A stretch of DNA of 64,000 nucleotides from Tuctoria greenei. Lineage: Eukaryota; Streptophyta; Magnoliopsida; Poales; Poaceae. The number at the start of each line of letters is the position of its first letter. Positions within the stretch are counted from its first letter, which is position 1. Below are positions 29,791-42,193 of this stretch, in pieces. The notes beneath the pieces are model-generated. The model did not search any database. It had not been told where the DNA came from and saw only the letters and a program-made list of their open reading frames with translations. The DNA lies in assembly GCA_036927565.1 (NCBI GenBank), contig JAYESD010000005.1, forward strand, positions 8,772,565 to 8,836,564, written 5' to 3'. Position numbers and translations under genes: made by a program.

Positions 29791-32700
29791 CGGGTGCACT
29801 CAACATATGACCGGCAACAATGGTATGTTCACCACCATAGAGAACCCCGACAATCATGAACAAGTCACCTTTGGTGATAACTCTAAGGGGAAGGTAATTG
29901 GGTTGGGTAAGATTGCAATTTCAAATGATTTATCTATTTCCATTGTATTGTATGTTAAGTCACTAGTTTCAATTTGCTTTCTATTGCACAATTATGTGAT
30001 ATTGGACTAACGTGCACCTTTAGCAAGAATGATGTTGTTGTGACTAGTGAAACAAGCCAAGAGCTAATCTTCAAAGGGTTTTGGCATGGACATCTCTACC
30101 TAGTAGACTTCTCTAACAAGGATGCTAGCTTGACCACTTGTCTTTTCACCAAGACGAGTTTGGGTTGGCTATGGCATTGACGCATAGCTCACATTGGAAT
30201 GAGCAAGCTCAAGAAGTCATTCAAGCTCGGGATGGTGACCGGCGTGAAGGATGTCACATTTGAGAAGAACAAGCTTTGTAGCGCTTGTCAAGCCAGGAAA
30301 CAAGTTGCTTCAGACCACCCGATGAAGATAATGGTGTCAACCTCCAAGCCACTTGAGTTGCTCCATATGGACCTCTTCGGACCGTCCACATATCAAAGTC
30401 TTGGTGGTAACCTCTATTGTCTTGTTATAGTTGCTGACTACTCTCGCTATGCTTGGACTTTGTTTCTTGGTGACAAGAGTGAAACTCCGGAAGTGTTCAA
30501 GACCTTCGCTAACCATGCCAAAAGGGAATTTCAACTTCCCATCATCAAGGTCCGGAGTGACAACGGTACCAAGTTCAAGAACTACAACATTGGGGAGTGG
30601 TGTGATCGTGAAGGCGTGAAGCATGAATTTTCAGCCACATACACTCCTCAACAAAATGGTGTCGTTGAAAGGAAGAACAAAACTCTCATCACTCTTGCAC
30701 GAGCAATGCTTGATGACTATGGCACGTCCGAGAAGTTTTGGGCCGAAGCAATCAACACGGCGTGCCATGCCGCAAATCGGGTCTACCTACATCGACTACT
30801 TCAAAAGACCCCGTACGAACTTCTCATTGGGAGAAAGCCCAACATCTCCTATTTCCGAGTCTTTGGGTGCAAGTGCTATATCTAACACAAGAAAAGGCTC
30901 GGTAAGTTTGAAACAAGATGTGATGTTGGTATCTTTCTTGGTTATGCATCAAACTCAAAAGCATATCGAGTATTCAACCAAACCTCCAGTTTAGTTGAGG
31001 AAAGTTGTGATGTTGAGTTTGATGAAACTAATGGCTCCCAAGAGGAGAGCTTTGGTCATGATGAAATAGATGATGAGCCTCTACGAGAAGCTATGAAGAA
31101 CATGACCATTGGAGACATCAAGCCTAAATTTGAGGAGAGCCATGATCAAGGGGGAGCTTCAAGTTCCAACATCAACACATCTATGGCACCTCAAGTTGAT
31201 GAAGAAGAAAAGGATGATCCATTGCCGACACAAGACTCACAAGTCACACAACATGAAGAAGAAGAACAAGTACATGATCAAGTCCAACCACAAGAAGAGC
31301 AACACGCATCACCACCGCCAAGTGCTTCACAACCACTTATGAGGCATGGACGCATCTCCAAGGCACATCCGATTGATCAAATCATCGGTAGTCCGTCAAG
31401 GGGAGTAAGTACACGTTTTCGCCATTTTGCTACGTTTTGTGAGCACTACTCGTTTGTTTCATGTGTAGAACCCACTCACATTGAGGAAGCACTCCAAGAT
31501 CCAAATTGGGTAATGGCCATGCAAGAAGAACTCAACAACTTCATCCGCAATGAAGTTTGGGTGTTGGAGGAGTGACCCAAGGACAAGAACATCATCGGAA
31601 CAAAGTGGGTGTATCGCAACAAGCAAGACGAGAACGGTGTTGTGATCCACAACAAGGCAAGACTTGTGGCCAAGAGTTTCTCGCAAGTTGAAGGACAGGA
31701 CTTTGGAGAGACATTTGTTCTGGTCGCTCGACTAGAAGCTATCCGTATACTTCTTGCTTTTGCATCACATCATAATATTAAGCTTTATCAAATGGATGTG
31801 AAAAGTGCCTTTCTTAATGGTTACATTAACGAGCTTGTTTATGTTGAATAACCTCCCGAGTTCGAAGATCTGAGGAATCCTAATCATGTGTTTAGGTTGC
31901 ACAAGGCGCTCTACGGGCTCAAACAAGCACCTAGGTGGTGTTATGAACGACTACAGGATTTCTTGATCATGCAAGGATTCAAGATCGGAAGGGTGGACAC
32001 TACACTCTTCACCAAAGACACCGATGGAGAACTATTTGTTTGTCAAATTTATGTCGATGATATTATTTTTGGTTCAACTAACGAAGCTCTTAGCCATGAG
32101 TTTGGCAAAATGATGTCTAGGGAATTCGAGATGTCGATGATTGGAGAGCTCAACTTCTTCCTTGGATTTCAAATCAAGCAACTTCGAGAGGGGACCTTCA
32201 TCTATCAAGAAAAGTATACCAAGTACCTCTTGAAGAAACCTGAGATGGGAGATTGTAGCTCAAGAAGTACTCCAATGGCAACAAATTGTCATCTCGACGC
32301 GGATAAGGACGGTAAACCTGTTGACCAATCTAATTATCATTCTATGATTGGTTCATTACTTTATCTTACCGCATCTAGGCCCGATATCATGTTTAGTGTA
32401 TGCTTGTGTGATCGCTTTCAAGCGGCACCTAAAGAATCGCATCGGAAGGCGGTCTTTAGGATACTTCGGTGTCTCAAGCATACCCCTAGTGTAGGCCTGT
32501 GGTACCCCAAAGACACTAAATTCCATCTCTTGGGTTACTCGGATTCGGACTTTGCCGGATGTCGTGTGGATCGGAAGAGTACCTCTAGAGGGTGCCACTT
32601 GCTTGGGCGTTCCCTAGTATCTTGGTCTAGCAAGAAGCAAAACTCCATTGCTTTGTCCACTGCGGAAGCGGAATATATAGCGGTCGGTGCATGTTGTGCC

Positions 32701-33003
32701 CAAATCCTTTATATGAAGCAAACCCTTTTGGACTTTGGTGTTAAACTTGGTTGTGTTCCTCTCCTTTGTGACAATGAAAGTGAGGTTAAGATTGCTAAAA
32801 ACCTCGTTCAACACTCCCGCACTAAGCACATTGATATTCGCCATCATTTCTTGCGGGACCATGAAGCTAAGGGAGATATCTCCTTGCGAGATGTTAGGTC
32901 CGAAGAACAATTGGCGGATATCTTCACTAAACCACTTGATGAGAAAACTTTTTATAGACTAAGAAGTGAATTAAATGTGCTAGATGCATCGAACGTCATG
33001 TAA
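29750..33003 (+). pseudogene. pol: E2 pol, broken
   Basis: Protease WVLDSGC (about 29780), integrase WLWH..IAHIGM and CSACQ, DDE motifs HMDLFGPS, VRSDNGTKF and NGVVERKN, RT YQMDVKSAFLNG and IYVDDIIFGSTN, RNase H YSDSDFAG, STAEAEY and CDNESE, end FTKPLDEKTF. Disruptions: a one-base loss near 29968 and stops at 30178, 30883, 31573 and 31849; the 30178 and 31573 stops fit CGA-to-TGA changes. It is divergent from E1/E3 pol but clearly homologous throughout. Confidence 0.93.
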
Positions 33004-34314
33004 GTTGCCATGGTCATGTAAGAATGCATCACATATAGGTCTTGTCTAAGTTTCAAAGGATAGGGGCGAGCAAGGGTTAGCTTGGGATGGAGGTTCTTTT
33101 GGGTTTCCCCAAGGCTTGGAGAGTGGCTCTCCCTGAAGAAGCCTTTGAAAGGTTCAAATTTGGCAAGATAGATTTAATTTATGTCTTGCATGATGCCTGC
33201 CATATAGACTTGCACTCACGTTTAATTTCCTGCATTAAAAATTGTTTAGTATTGCATACGGTAGATTGTCACAAAGGGGAACCCACTTCATGAGAAAGAG
33301 ACTTGTTTGAAATGCAATATCTCAACTCATATGATGTGAAAAGAACAAAGTGTTAGGTGCGTTAATGCCTAAAGGAACATGCTTTAAAGAGATAGAAGTC
33401 TTCATCCTCTAGCTCACGAAGCATGGGCCTTACATTTTATTTGGATTCTTTCCTTGATCTTTTCGGTGTTCTATTTGCTTTAGGGCTTAGCCAAGTTATT
33501 GGCAACTAGTGTTATAGTCTTTTTGAGGGGTAAGGGGTTGCCCAAAAAGTCCTAAGATTTGTGTTTATCTTTGTATGTTTAAGTCAAAGGACTCATATGG
33601 GATGTTGTTGTTTTTTAGTCATCGGATTATCCGATGCTTAGGCCAGAAGCATCATCGGATCAGTTTGTGCCTTTGTGCAAGGATCAGCTGAGTCAGAAAG
33701 TCAAATCAACCGATGAGTTCATTCTGAGAAACATCGGTGCATCCGATGTTCACATTTTTGGAGTTGTGCCAAATTCATCCGATGCTAATCGTTTCCACAT
33801 CGGATCATCTGATGCTGAAGGTGCCTCTGGAATACCCTTATTGTACCATTCGACCGATGCTCCTCTCAACTGATGTCGGTTCATCCGATGTTAAAATTTG
33901 AGCTAGAGTTTGGGCCTCACCTATTTAGCGCGCCCCTTTCACTTCTATTTCTCTCTCCCTGACGCCACCACTCCGTGCCATCCTCTCCGCTGTCGCCGCT
34001 CCGTGCGCTCGCCCTGCCGCCGCCCTGCGGTCGCCGCCGCCCTCCGGCGCCGCCACCGCCGCTCAGAGTCGCCGCCCCTTCACTACTGCTGCCCTTCACC
34101 GCCGCCGCACCACCGCCGCCGCCCTAAGCGCCACCGCCACCCTGCGCCACCGCTCGTAGCCCGCCACTCCACGCGCCCAGCCGCCCCATTGTTGTCCCGC
34201 GACTTCGCCGCTAGGGTTCGCTCGGCCGCATCATTCTTTGCATCGCTGTCTCGTGCGACCGACTTCGTTGTCTCGCGATCTCATCATCGCCATCATCACT
34301 CGTCTCACTCGAGA
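33004..34314 (+). promoter_or_regulatory. E2 pol-ORF3 spacer with palindrome array and TATA-like box
   Basis: 33004-33600 shows no gene. From 33619 to 33893 there are about eight units of the CATCGG..CCGATG type (for example CATCGGATTATCCGATG, CATCGGTGCATCCGATG), followed by CTATTTAGCG at 33921. The LTR has the same order: palindromes, then CTATTTATACC. 33950-34314 is a C-rich leader that begins CTATTTCTCTCTCCCTGACG and leads to ATG at 34315. As in E1, it looks like an LTR-like promoter placed in front of ORF3 (inferred). Confidence 0.45.
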
Positions 34315-36481
34315 TGGGTCGTGACAAGAAAGGAAAGGGCAAGGCTATTGAGGAGCCAACAGCTAAGAAGTAGAAGTTGTCGAAGGAGGAGAAGAAAGCT
34401 CTGATGGCCGCTCGCGCCGCTGAGGAGCGAGAGCGTGGCCGAGGAGGATCGCTGAGGATCCAGGAGGCCCGACAGAGGCAGTCACAGGTGCCTGAGGAGC
34501 CAGAGGATACAGTTCGCCGGCGCTCAGTCAGGACCCGTGGGGGTCATCTAGCTGCAGCCCCGAGACCGAGACCCTCTGCAGCTGAGCTTCGAGAGGATAG
34601 GGCGGCCCAGAGAGCCGTCTATGAGATGGACACCAATGTTCGGGTTGGTGAGGGTGTCCGCCTGACTGACTACAGGAAGTTGAAGGCCAAGCAGCTTAGG
34701 AAGCTCAGATGGAGCATTCTACTTGAGGAGTGGTTCCCGCAGCCCAGAGAGTCACTTGTTGACAGCCGCTTATGGACCCTGAAACAGGCATCGCTGTATG
34801 AGACTTACAGACGTCGGGGCCATAAGCTCTTCCAGCATAACTTTCTTGATTGGGATCAGCTCGCACTTGCAGCCGGGACGAAGATTCGCCCTTACTTTGA
34901 GAGGTACAGAGGGCTAGTGGAGCTGATGTCTTACCAGCGGGGTGCCTTCGTGGAGGACTGGGTCCGAGTGTTCTATGCCACACTCTACATCTCTGAGGGT
35001 CGCGGATCCATTGACTTCATGTTTATAGGCCAGCATCACCATCTGACTCGACAGACCTTGGGATAGCTACTAGGCCTGGATCTCCATGACACATGCCTAC
35101 ATGAGTTGGAGTATGGACAGGCTAACCCACCGAGGAGGCCGCTCACTGGAGGTGTGGCACCACCTTTTTGAGGATATTCGGTCACTGTTCGCTCAGCCCT
35201 TCTGTCCTGACCAGCTGAGGGTGCCTGCTCTACTCTCTCCAGCTACACGCACTGTACACCTTGACTTGCGCCACATGCTTCTACCGAGGTCCGAATACCT
35301 TGAGGGATTCACCAGTTTGCAGCAGACACTCCTGTTCTATGTCATGAACGGGATGGAGTTCGACATTGTGGATATCCTTATCTGTGAGATGGAGGATGTT
35401 ATCACCAATGGAGTTGGGATGATGAGGCAGCTTGTGTTTGGCCACTGGATCAGTCACTTGCTCTACCTGTTAGCTCCATAGGGGTCAGCCGTGCGTGACA
35501 GTCTCACCGACGAGAGCGTCACTAAGTTCGGACACTACCGTGCTCCAGCTCTTGGAGACCGCCGTCTTGGCCGCCCAGTTGAGCGTCAGGTCCGAGCTCG
35601 CCTTTCAGAGGAAGACTGGTCAGACCTCGAGAAGGAAGATGAGATCCTAGCACAGGCTGAGGCTCAGGGAGGATATATGCAGCACATCTGATCAGAGAGT
35701 GACACTAGTGACAGTGTCGAGGAGTACTTCCCACCTCCTCCGTCACCCAGGCAGCACGACGCGGAGGTTGGAGGCTCGACTGTACCACCTCCTACTCCAC
35801 CTCCGGTGTCCGAGGCACAGGTCTCTCAGCCGTCCGAGCTCACCTCACTACTTTAGCAGATGGTTGAGCAACAGCGACTGGATCGACTTGCAGTTGAGCA
35901 GGACAGAGCTGAGCAGGTTGCGCGTCTTTTGGAGCTCCAGCAGCAGCAGCAGGAGATGCAGCGTCAGATAGCCCGCAAGAGGTGAGAGGACACTGACAGG
36001 CTCACTGGATTGATTGATCAGATGCATCAGTGTTCTCTTGACCAGCAGCAGCAGACGCAACAGGCCATGATGGGCATCCTGGGGTTGATCACCAACCTCT
36101 ACACTCAGACCGGGATTACCCTGCCCTCACACCTCCCTGGTCTAGCTCTAGGTCCGCCTGTTCTAGCACCAGTTTCAGCACCAGTGCCGACTATGCCGAT
36201 ACCAACGATCAGCATGTCACCACTGCTTGCTCCAGGCGCACCCATCCACTATCCCCTGCCGGCTTCGACACTTTTCCAGCAGACTCCGGCTTCCGTTGTC
36301 AATGTCCCGCTACCAGCAGTCCAGACTCAGCAGGCACCAACAGCAGCCCATAGCACTGACAGCAGCTCCTGCAGCCCCCGTCACCTCCACTCCAGCTTCA
36401 GCAGTAGTAGGCAGCAGCTCCGACGACAGCACCCCCGACGGCGACCAGTTCGTCATCGCCCCGAGCACTCAGGGTCCTTAG
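34315..36481 (+). pseudogene. E2 ORF3, broken
   Basis: ATG at 34315 (MGRDKKGKGKA), then TAG at 34372. The main open part begins about 34377: basic N-terminus, then a domain with WDQLALAAGTKI and VEDWVRVFYATLYIS at the position of E3's NDEVIAQFYATCHFS, and HHHLTRQTLG at the position of E3's SKYSITQEEF. I regard these as homologous but strongly diverged. C-terminal half: a Gln-rich coiled-coil (VEQDRAEQVARLLELQQQQQEMQRQ) and a Pro-rich tail. Disruptions: TAG at 35064, a frameshift near 35170, further stops (35479, 35689, 35854, 35983) and a late shift near 36350. There is no sign of a signal peptide. Confidence 0.7.
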
Positions 36482-36513
36482 ACACTTGGCTTCCCTTTTT
36501 GGTGTCTTGATGT

Positions 36514-36837
36514 CAAAGGGGGAGAAGAGTCAGGGGGAGGGATAGCATAGTCCTAGGGGGAGTCCTAGTTGTAGGGGGGGGGGGGGGGAGTGTATCTTTT
36601 TGGGAGCTTTTGTAATTTGGGAGATTTGCTACTCTTTTGCTATTCGTGTGCCACTTAATTCTTTTATGTTCTATTGATCGTTTTTTTAGCCTTCAAGTCA
36701 TTGATCGCTTTTGAGCCTTCGAGTTTCGTATGCTGTATCTTGTACTTATTATATATCCTTTTGAGTATCGTATTCTTAATTTCATTACTGTTATGCTTTA
36801 CTCGTTGTGTTGTCTTAATCACCAAAAATGGGGAGAT
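36514..36837 (+). other. E2 polypurine-tract array
   Basis: AAAGGGGGAGAAGA (36516), CAGGGGGAGGG (36531), TAGGGGGAG (36554), a run of about 15 G (36574-36588) and finally AAATGGGGAGAT abutting the LTR at 36838. Arrays of AGGGGGAG tracts are a Sirevirus character. The last one should prime plus-strand synthesis. No gene lies here. Confidence 0.8.
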
Positions 36838-38305
36838 TGAAAGCATCTAGGCCCCCATGAGATATGGTTTCAGTGATTAATGACAACCGTTGGATATTAC
36901 TAATGAGTTTATGGATGCAAGGTCTCTCGTATAACTCATCACTTGTAATGAACTTTCTATGTATATCATCTACTGCTCATTGGATACAATTGGAGACCCC
37001 TAAACAAACTATTTCACGGGGTCAATCGATTATTGTGAAGACTAAAATAAAAAGCACATATATCAAAATTATACCATCGAAATTGACAGCACCGAAGACT
37101 TGGTCATCATCAGAAGAACATTTCAAACCATTTTCTAAGAGGTCACTCGAACAAATTCCAAAAGAATTACTTAGAACAACTCGAATCAGACAAAATCAAC
37201 TCACCAGATCAACCGATGTATCCAGAAAACACTACATCGGTCGAGTTGGCTCAACAACAGAAAAAAGACCTCAGACTTGAGTACACACCGGATCATCCGA
37301 TCATGAAGCAAGTGTTACATCGTTCTATCAGTACAGTAAGCAATTTCCTTGGACCAAGTGTAACACCGGACCATCCGATGTACAATTATAACACATCGGT
37401 CGATCATTCCAGTAAGCATTATCTTTGGACCATTCTGGATCAAGCGTCACCGGATCATCCGATGATAAGGCAAGTGTTACGTCGGTCGAACAACGGTCAT
37501 ATCTGACACAGTGACATCAGCTAATTTGGATTCGACCGATGACAACTGAAGGGAGAACATCGGATCATCCGATGTTTGCAGAACAGTGATGTCAGCCTAC
37601 TTTTCCAACGGCTATTTCGTGGAAGTTGGCTATTTATACCCCTTCAACCAGTCATTTTGAAAAGTCTTGATACCCAAAGCTACTCTACACATTACCAAGC
37701 ATTCAAGACATTGAGCTACCACTTCTACATCATTTACACCACTTGTACACCAAGATATAGGCTAGAACTTGCTAGAGATAATGCTTGTGTGCTTCCATTC
37801 TTGGTGATTGGAGTCTCTAGTGTAGTGAGAGCTGTAAGGGAGTGTATCTTGATGATTGCATTCACCGTGTAACAGTCGGTGATTGGAGAGAGCCTTCCAG
37901 AGCTTGCCAAGTTGGTATGGAAGCCCGGAGGATCTAACTTGTACAAGGCTTGAGCTCCACCTTGCCGGGGTTGGCGAACGGAGACTTTTAGTGAAGATCT
38001 CTGGTCTCGGTGACTTGTGTGTGGCTATACCCTTTGGTGGGTGTCACAACGTGGATGTAGGAAGGTCTTGACGATCTTGCCGAACCACAGGATAAATCTT
38101 CGTGTCTTCGTGTCTCCTCGGGAGTTTGCACACTCTTTCCTCCCGTTACACTTATGCATTTCATATATCGCAAAATTATTATTCACTTGAATGCATAGGT
38201 TGTTTGTATAGGGAATTGGGCTTTTAGTAGTTAAGTTTTTATTGCTTTAATTTTTGAAAAGAAGCCTAATTCCCCCCCCCCCCTCTTGGGCATTCGATCC
38301 TTACA
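36838..38305 (+). repeat. E2 3' LTR (1468 bp)
   Basis: Starts TGAAAGCATCTAGG, ends CCTTACA, followed by the GTCGT duplication. It differs from the 5' LTR at many single sites, including variants of several palindromes (ACCAGATC for ACCGGATC near 37205), and by a longer C-run near 38274. Confidence 0.95.
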
Positions 38306-38637
38306 GTCGTTTCTTTCGTTATCCCGTTGGTGGAGTAAGTATACAATCTTATTTCCCACAAATTTCTTATATATGAAGTTCTAATAACAGTTTCTATTTT
38401 CATTGCTACTACGATGATGAAAAATGTGGATATACACTTTGGGTTGATCCACCACCTATTAAATCAACACAAGAGTACATTAAACATCTACAACGTCGCA
38501 ATCAAGATTTGGTAGCCGAACTAGCTGAAATGGAACTTCAACAAATGGAGTATTATCCTAGTACAAGTCACGTAGATGAAAACGAAGATAAAATGGTGTG
38601 CAATAACATGTCTTGTAAATGTCCACATCACAAGTAA

Positions 38638-39936
38638 AGTTCAACAGCGACCATGCTCAACGTTATATTCAATTAAGGTGTGTTAGGAGTATGACGATGC
38701 ACGTAGGTTACATGTTAAGTGCATCGTACACACCATTCGTATCGTCAAATTTATGTTTCTTTCATAAATATGTGTAATTGTGTTTTGCTTAATGTACCCT
38801 AGTAGTAGACAGGCAAACAACATGCACATATTTTTGAAGCCATGTAATTTCTATTTTTATAATCCGTCGTCGAGCTTTTTTAATATAATCGTATTGCATA
38901 TTCGCAACTACATACATGTTAATATATGTACCAATATATTCATATAATATATTATTATAATATCACCATAATCTATACTACATTTTTTATTTTTACTATT
39001 TCTACGAATTATAACTCTAAGTATTTTTAAATTACTTTGAAAATCATACAAAGCCTAGTTCCAGTAGTTGTATTATCGTCATCCATCCTTACTATCTCAA
39101 TTAAATTTATTTCTGTCTATTAGATTATTATGAAACTCCTTGTTCTTATTCTTTACACTCTATTCTTCATAAATTCTTATAAACAATTCTGCAAATTAGA
39201 TCTCAATTAGCCGGCAAACTATAACCGGAATAAACGGAGCTTGCGGCTAAAATGAGCCTCTGCGCGCGTGAGTCGGACGGCGCGGCCTCCGTACGTGGGG
39301 CCTCTCGCCCTTCGGGAGTGCGACTCGCACTCCGGGTCGGCGACTCGCACACCTGGCCGGCGACTCGCATGACAGAGCTGCGAGAGGAATCTTTCCCTGC
39401 GCAAGTGAACGGTCGGCGACACGCGTCGCCGTTTCAATCTTTTCACACTGCTAAGGTGCGATTCGCCCGCCTGCAGTGCGATTTCTATGCTATATTTTGC
39501 TAAAAAATTAATCGCATGCTATTTCTCTTAAAATCATAGAAAAATATGCTAAAACGAAAAAAATCCTGCCTCGTGGCCTCTTGGTCACTAGGAGTATTTG
39601 TTTGTGAACGAGTCTGTAGGGGGGTACGGGGTACCGATCATGGGCCAGGTCGCCAGGACCAACCATGGCTTTGCATCCCGACCACTGGTCTATCTTGGAA
39701 AAAGCGATCACGCACCACGGTCATCTTTGAAGTTGAAGATAGCTCTCCGATGGCGTGTTTGAGTTCCAACTTTGTCATCCTATATTATAGGAGGACTAGT
39801 TATTTTACCGTTCATGCCTTTGCGATGATAACATCCCATTGCAAGTTTACCCGTGCTATTGGATCAGAGGGACAAATTTTTTTAGAATAATATGTTTCCT
39901 CTGGTTTTATTGCTAGAATATAGAACTAGGTACGCA
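38638..39936. other. Intergenic stretch, no gene seen
   Basis: AT-rich to about 39200. It then becomes GC-rich (39240-39430), where CGACTCGCA recurs four times within about 80 bases. I recognise no gene or complete transposon. ORFs here are short and unconvincing. Confidence 0.5.
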
Positions 39937-40335
39937 GGGCTGTCAACGAGTCGAGCTCAAGCGAGCTTGCTCTCCGAGGCTCGAGCTCGATAAGAATTTA
40001 AACCGAGCTCGAGCCGAGTTTGGAATCAGGTTGATCCTACAGCAAAGCTCGAGTTCGACTCGATAAGTCTCGTTTATATAGTTAGACTCGATTGGAGGTC
40101 ATAAAAACTCGAGTTTGAGCTCAGGAGGCTCGTTTAAACAATAAAATTAAATATTAATTAATAAAAAATATTAACAAATAATATTTATACAAATTTAATT
40201 TATCTAAACGAGCTCGTCAGACCCGCGAGCTTGAGATGAAGCTTAAGGCCGATTAGTTTATCTGTCGAGCCGAAGTCGAATCGATCTTTTAACGAGCCGA
40301 TCTCGAGTAGCTCCTAGCTTCATTGACAGACATAC
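39937..40335. mobile_element. Probable hAT-like non-autonomous remnant
   Basis: Left end CAGGGCTGTCAACGAG and right end (reverse strand) CTGTCAATGAAG form an imperfect inverted repeat. The interior is rich in GAGCTCGAG and CGAGC motifs. The layout resembles small hAT elements common in grasses. I did not find a clean 8-base target duplication, so the exact ends are uncertain. Confidence 0.4.
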
Positions 40336-41628
40336 AGGTAAGGATGCTGGTATAGGATACGTTGGCATCATTGGCAAAGGATGTACAGTAGTACCTCCTG
40401 ACATCAGACTCATGACCGATCGAGCACGTACCGCTCTTTAACATATGCAGACATATCTCAGCATGTGTTAAATGCCAGTCAATGCAACAGTGAGCACCGA
40501 TGACGTACCAGCAGCGATGATAATGAACCGGTCGTCCGCAGACCGAAGGCACGCAGGCATCATTGCATTGGAGCTTGCGGATGCCAATGCCAGACACCAG
40601 TACTACCGATGATGGGCGCCCGCGTGTGTACCATCCGGCCTTGAATGTCCTTGCGCCCGTCCTTGCACGGGCGCTGTACAGGCCAGGAGTAGCACGGCAT
40701 TGGCACCGGTGGTAATCCAGCTCCAGCAGGAGTCAATTGAAGATATCAAACCTTGCAGAGGCCGTACCGACGTAGGGCATTTTGATTTTTGAGCTGCTAA
40801 TTGCTGAAGATTTACGTAGTAGCTTTCGAGAATAACGAAACAACTGTGAATCCTACGTTAGAAGCAATATGACGTTGGCGAACTGATGTTGCTGAAAGTG
40901 CAGGGCAACGTCGACATGTGAGTTCTAACCTACCGGAGCATCAAATCTTACACGTGGATCGGATCGCGCATGTATACTTTCCTTTTCGTTCGTAAGAAAG
41001 CACAATGCTCGTTCCTGAAGATTCTTTACCTCCATTTTCGAGCGAAAAAAGTTGTTTTGCACTTGTTTCTAAGAAGAAAAAGTTGTTTGAACCGTGACAG
41101 TAGAGGGAGCAGCATACACCGCCGGCGAAATTTCCGTGCTCATCTACGACGAACAGGATGGAGGTGAACTGGGCATCTTTGTTCGTGGAAATCCAAGGTC
41201 TCCGGATTCCCAAGCAAGCAAGCGACATAGTATTACCTACCGAAGAGCTTGAAAGGCATTGGCATTTTCGATCTGGAAAGTGGCATTCTGGCATGAACCG
41301 TGGGGACTCCACATGATGAAAGAAGCCAAAGCCTGCCCATCTTTAAACGCGGCAAAGTTGCAAAGACACTGATATTGACTGAGTTGATCACTTTCAATTT
41401 TCCCTTTGCAGTTCACAAACACTGTTCCAGATCTTTTCTTTGGCTTTTTCATCTCCGCTTTAGCTGGGTTACCATAAAACCAGGTTCCCCATTGGTGCAG
41501 TGTTGCCGGGCCATCGACCGAAACCATAAAATTGAGGACTGCCGGACAGAAGGACGAGGCACCAACAAAATGAAATAGTGCTATCATATCAAACGACTCG
41601 GGTACAGTGATTTATACATGACTATAGT
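40336..41628. other. Intergenic; possible gene fragment on minus strand
   Basis: A minus-strand frame from 41587 to 41237 (116 codons; FHFVGASSFCPAVLNFMVSV, TLHQWGTWFYGN) and an overlapping one (41312-40941) have fairly natural amino-acid composition. I recognise no domain and see no start context or splice support. It may be a decayed gene piece. The rest holds nothing I can name. Confidence 0.25.
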
Positions 41629-42125
41629 TAGAGGTGGCCAAATGGGCCGGGCCAAACGGGCCAGCCCGAAGCACGACAAAAATGGCCCGGCACGAGCACG
41701 ACCCGGCCCGAAAAAATCGGGCCCGGGCCGGCCCGAAAAAATCGGGCCCGGGCCGGCCCGAGGCACGACACGGGTCGTGCCTGAGCCTGGATCTTTGGCC
41801 CGTTGGGCTTGCCGGTACGACCCGATTAGGTCCGACACGATCGGCCCGCCGGGTGGCCCGGCCCGGCACGGCCCGTTTAGGCCCGAATAGTGATTTTTTG
41901 ATTATTTTTATTATATTTTTAACTAAAATTGTCTACGGGCCGACCCGGCACGACCCGGCACGATTAAAATGGATTCGGGTCGTGCCTGGGCCTGGACCCC
42001 CGACCCGTGGGCCGGCCCGGCACGGCCCGATTTTTTTTCGGGCCGTGCCGGGCCCAAGTTTTTTAGGCACGAGCCCGACCGGGCTCGGGCCGCGCCGGCC
42101 CGACACGGCCCGTTGGCCACCTATA
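41629..42125. mobile_element. Non-autonomous hAT element (497 bp) with 8-bp duplication
   Basis: Terminal inverted repeats TAGAGGTGGCCAA at the left and TATAGGTGGCCAA (reverse strand) at the right, both continuing into GGGCC. Flanking 8-base duplications ACTATAGT are exact (41621-41628, 42126-42133). The interior is a GC-rich run of GGCCCGGGCC-like words and GGCACGA/TCGTGCC that folds on itself. An 8-base duplication and this terminus type indicate hAT. It encodes no transposase; long ORFs across it come from the GC repeats. Confidence 0.9.
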
Positions 42126-42193
42126 ACTATAGTACAGGCGTACAACATTCATTTAGTATTGGATATTATCACAAGACCTACGGAACAGGGGCG

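Larger units (their letters stand above)
26089..38305 (+). mobile_element. E2: complete Sirevirus of a second family (12.2 kb)
   Basis: LTRs of 1464 and 1468 bp start TGAAAGCATCTAGG and end GATCCTTACA. The target duplication GTCGT is perfect (26084-26088, 38306-38310). LTR divergence is roughly 3-5 % by eye, so it is much older than E3. Layout matches E1/E3: gag, pol, ORF3, multiple polypurine tracts. The coding regions hold many stops and are not functional. It interrupts the GRF zinc-finger gene. Confidence 0.96.
25842..38637 (+). pseudogene. GRF-type zinc-finger gene, split by E2
   Basis: Part 1 (25842-26083) starts MPNRGRGTRGGG and contains PKCRCGLDC. Part 2 (38311-38637) resumes within the motif GRRFFRYP and continues after a short intron (donor GGA|GTAAGT at about 38334). 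Then come YDDEKCGYTLWVDPPP, a helical stretch (TQEYIKHLQRRNQDLVAEL) and the end CPHHK at 38635. C-x-C-G...GRRFF...CG-F/Y-x-W-x-D is the GRF zinc-finger pattern. An in-frame TGA at 26019 (expected Trp of QEWPKC) and a one-base shift before GRRFF show the gene is also broken by point mutations. The intervening 12.2 kb is E2. Proteins of this type are common and poorly understood in grasses. Confidence 0.7.

Noticed and set aside
33910..34404. ORF rich in Arg/His/Pro before E2 ORF3
   Set aside because: Translation of the C-rich leader in the wrong frame; the ORF3 ATG at 34315 lies in another frame with homologous content.
39252..39430. MITE or minisatellite from CGACTCGCA repeats
   Set aside because: Only four imperfect words and no terminal inverted repeats or target duplication.
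40941..41587. Possible host gene on the minus strand
   Set aside because: Two overlapping frames of natural composition, but no domain, splice sites or start I can defend; listed only as an intergenic remark.
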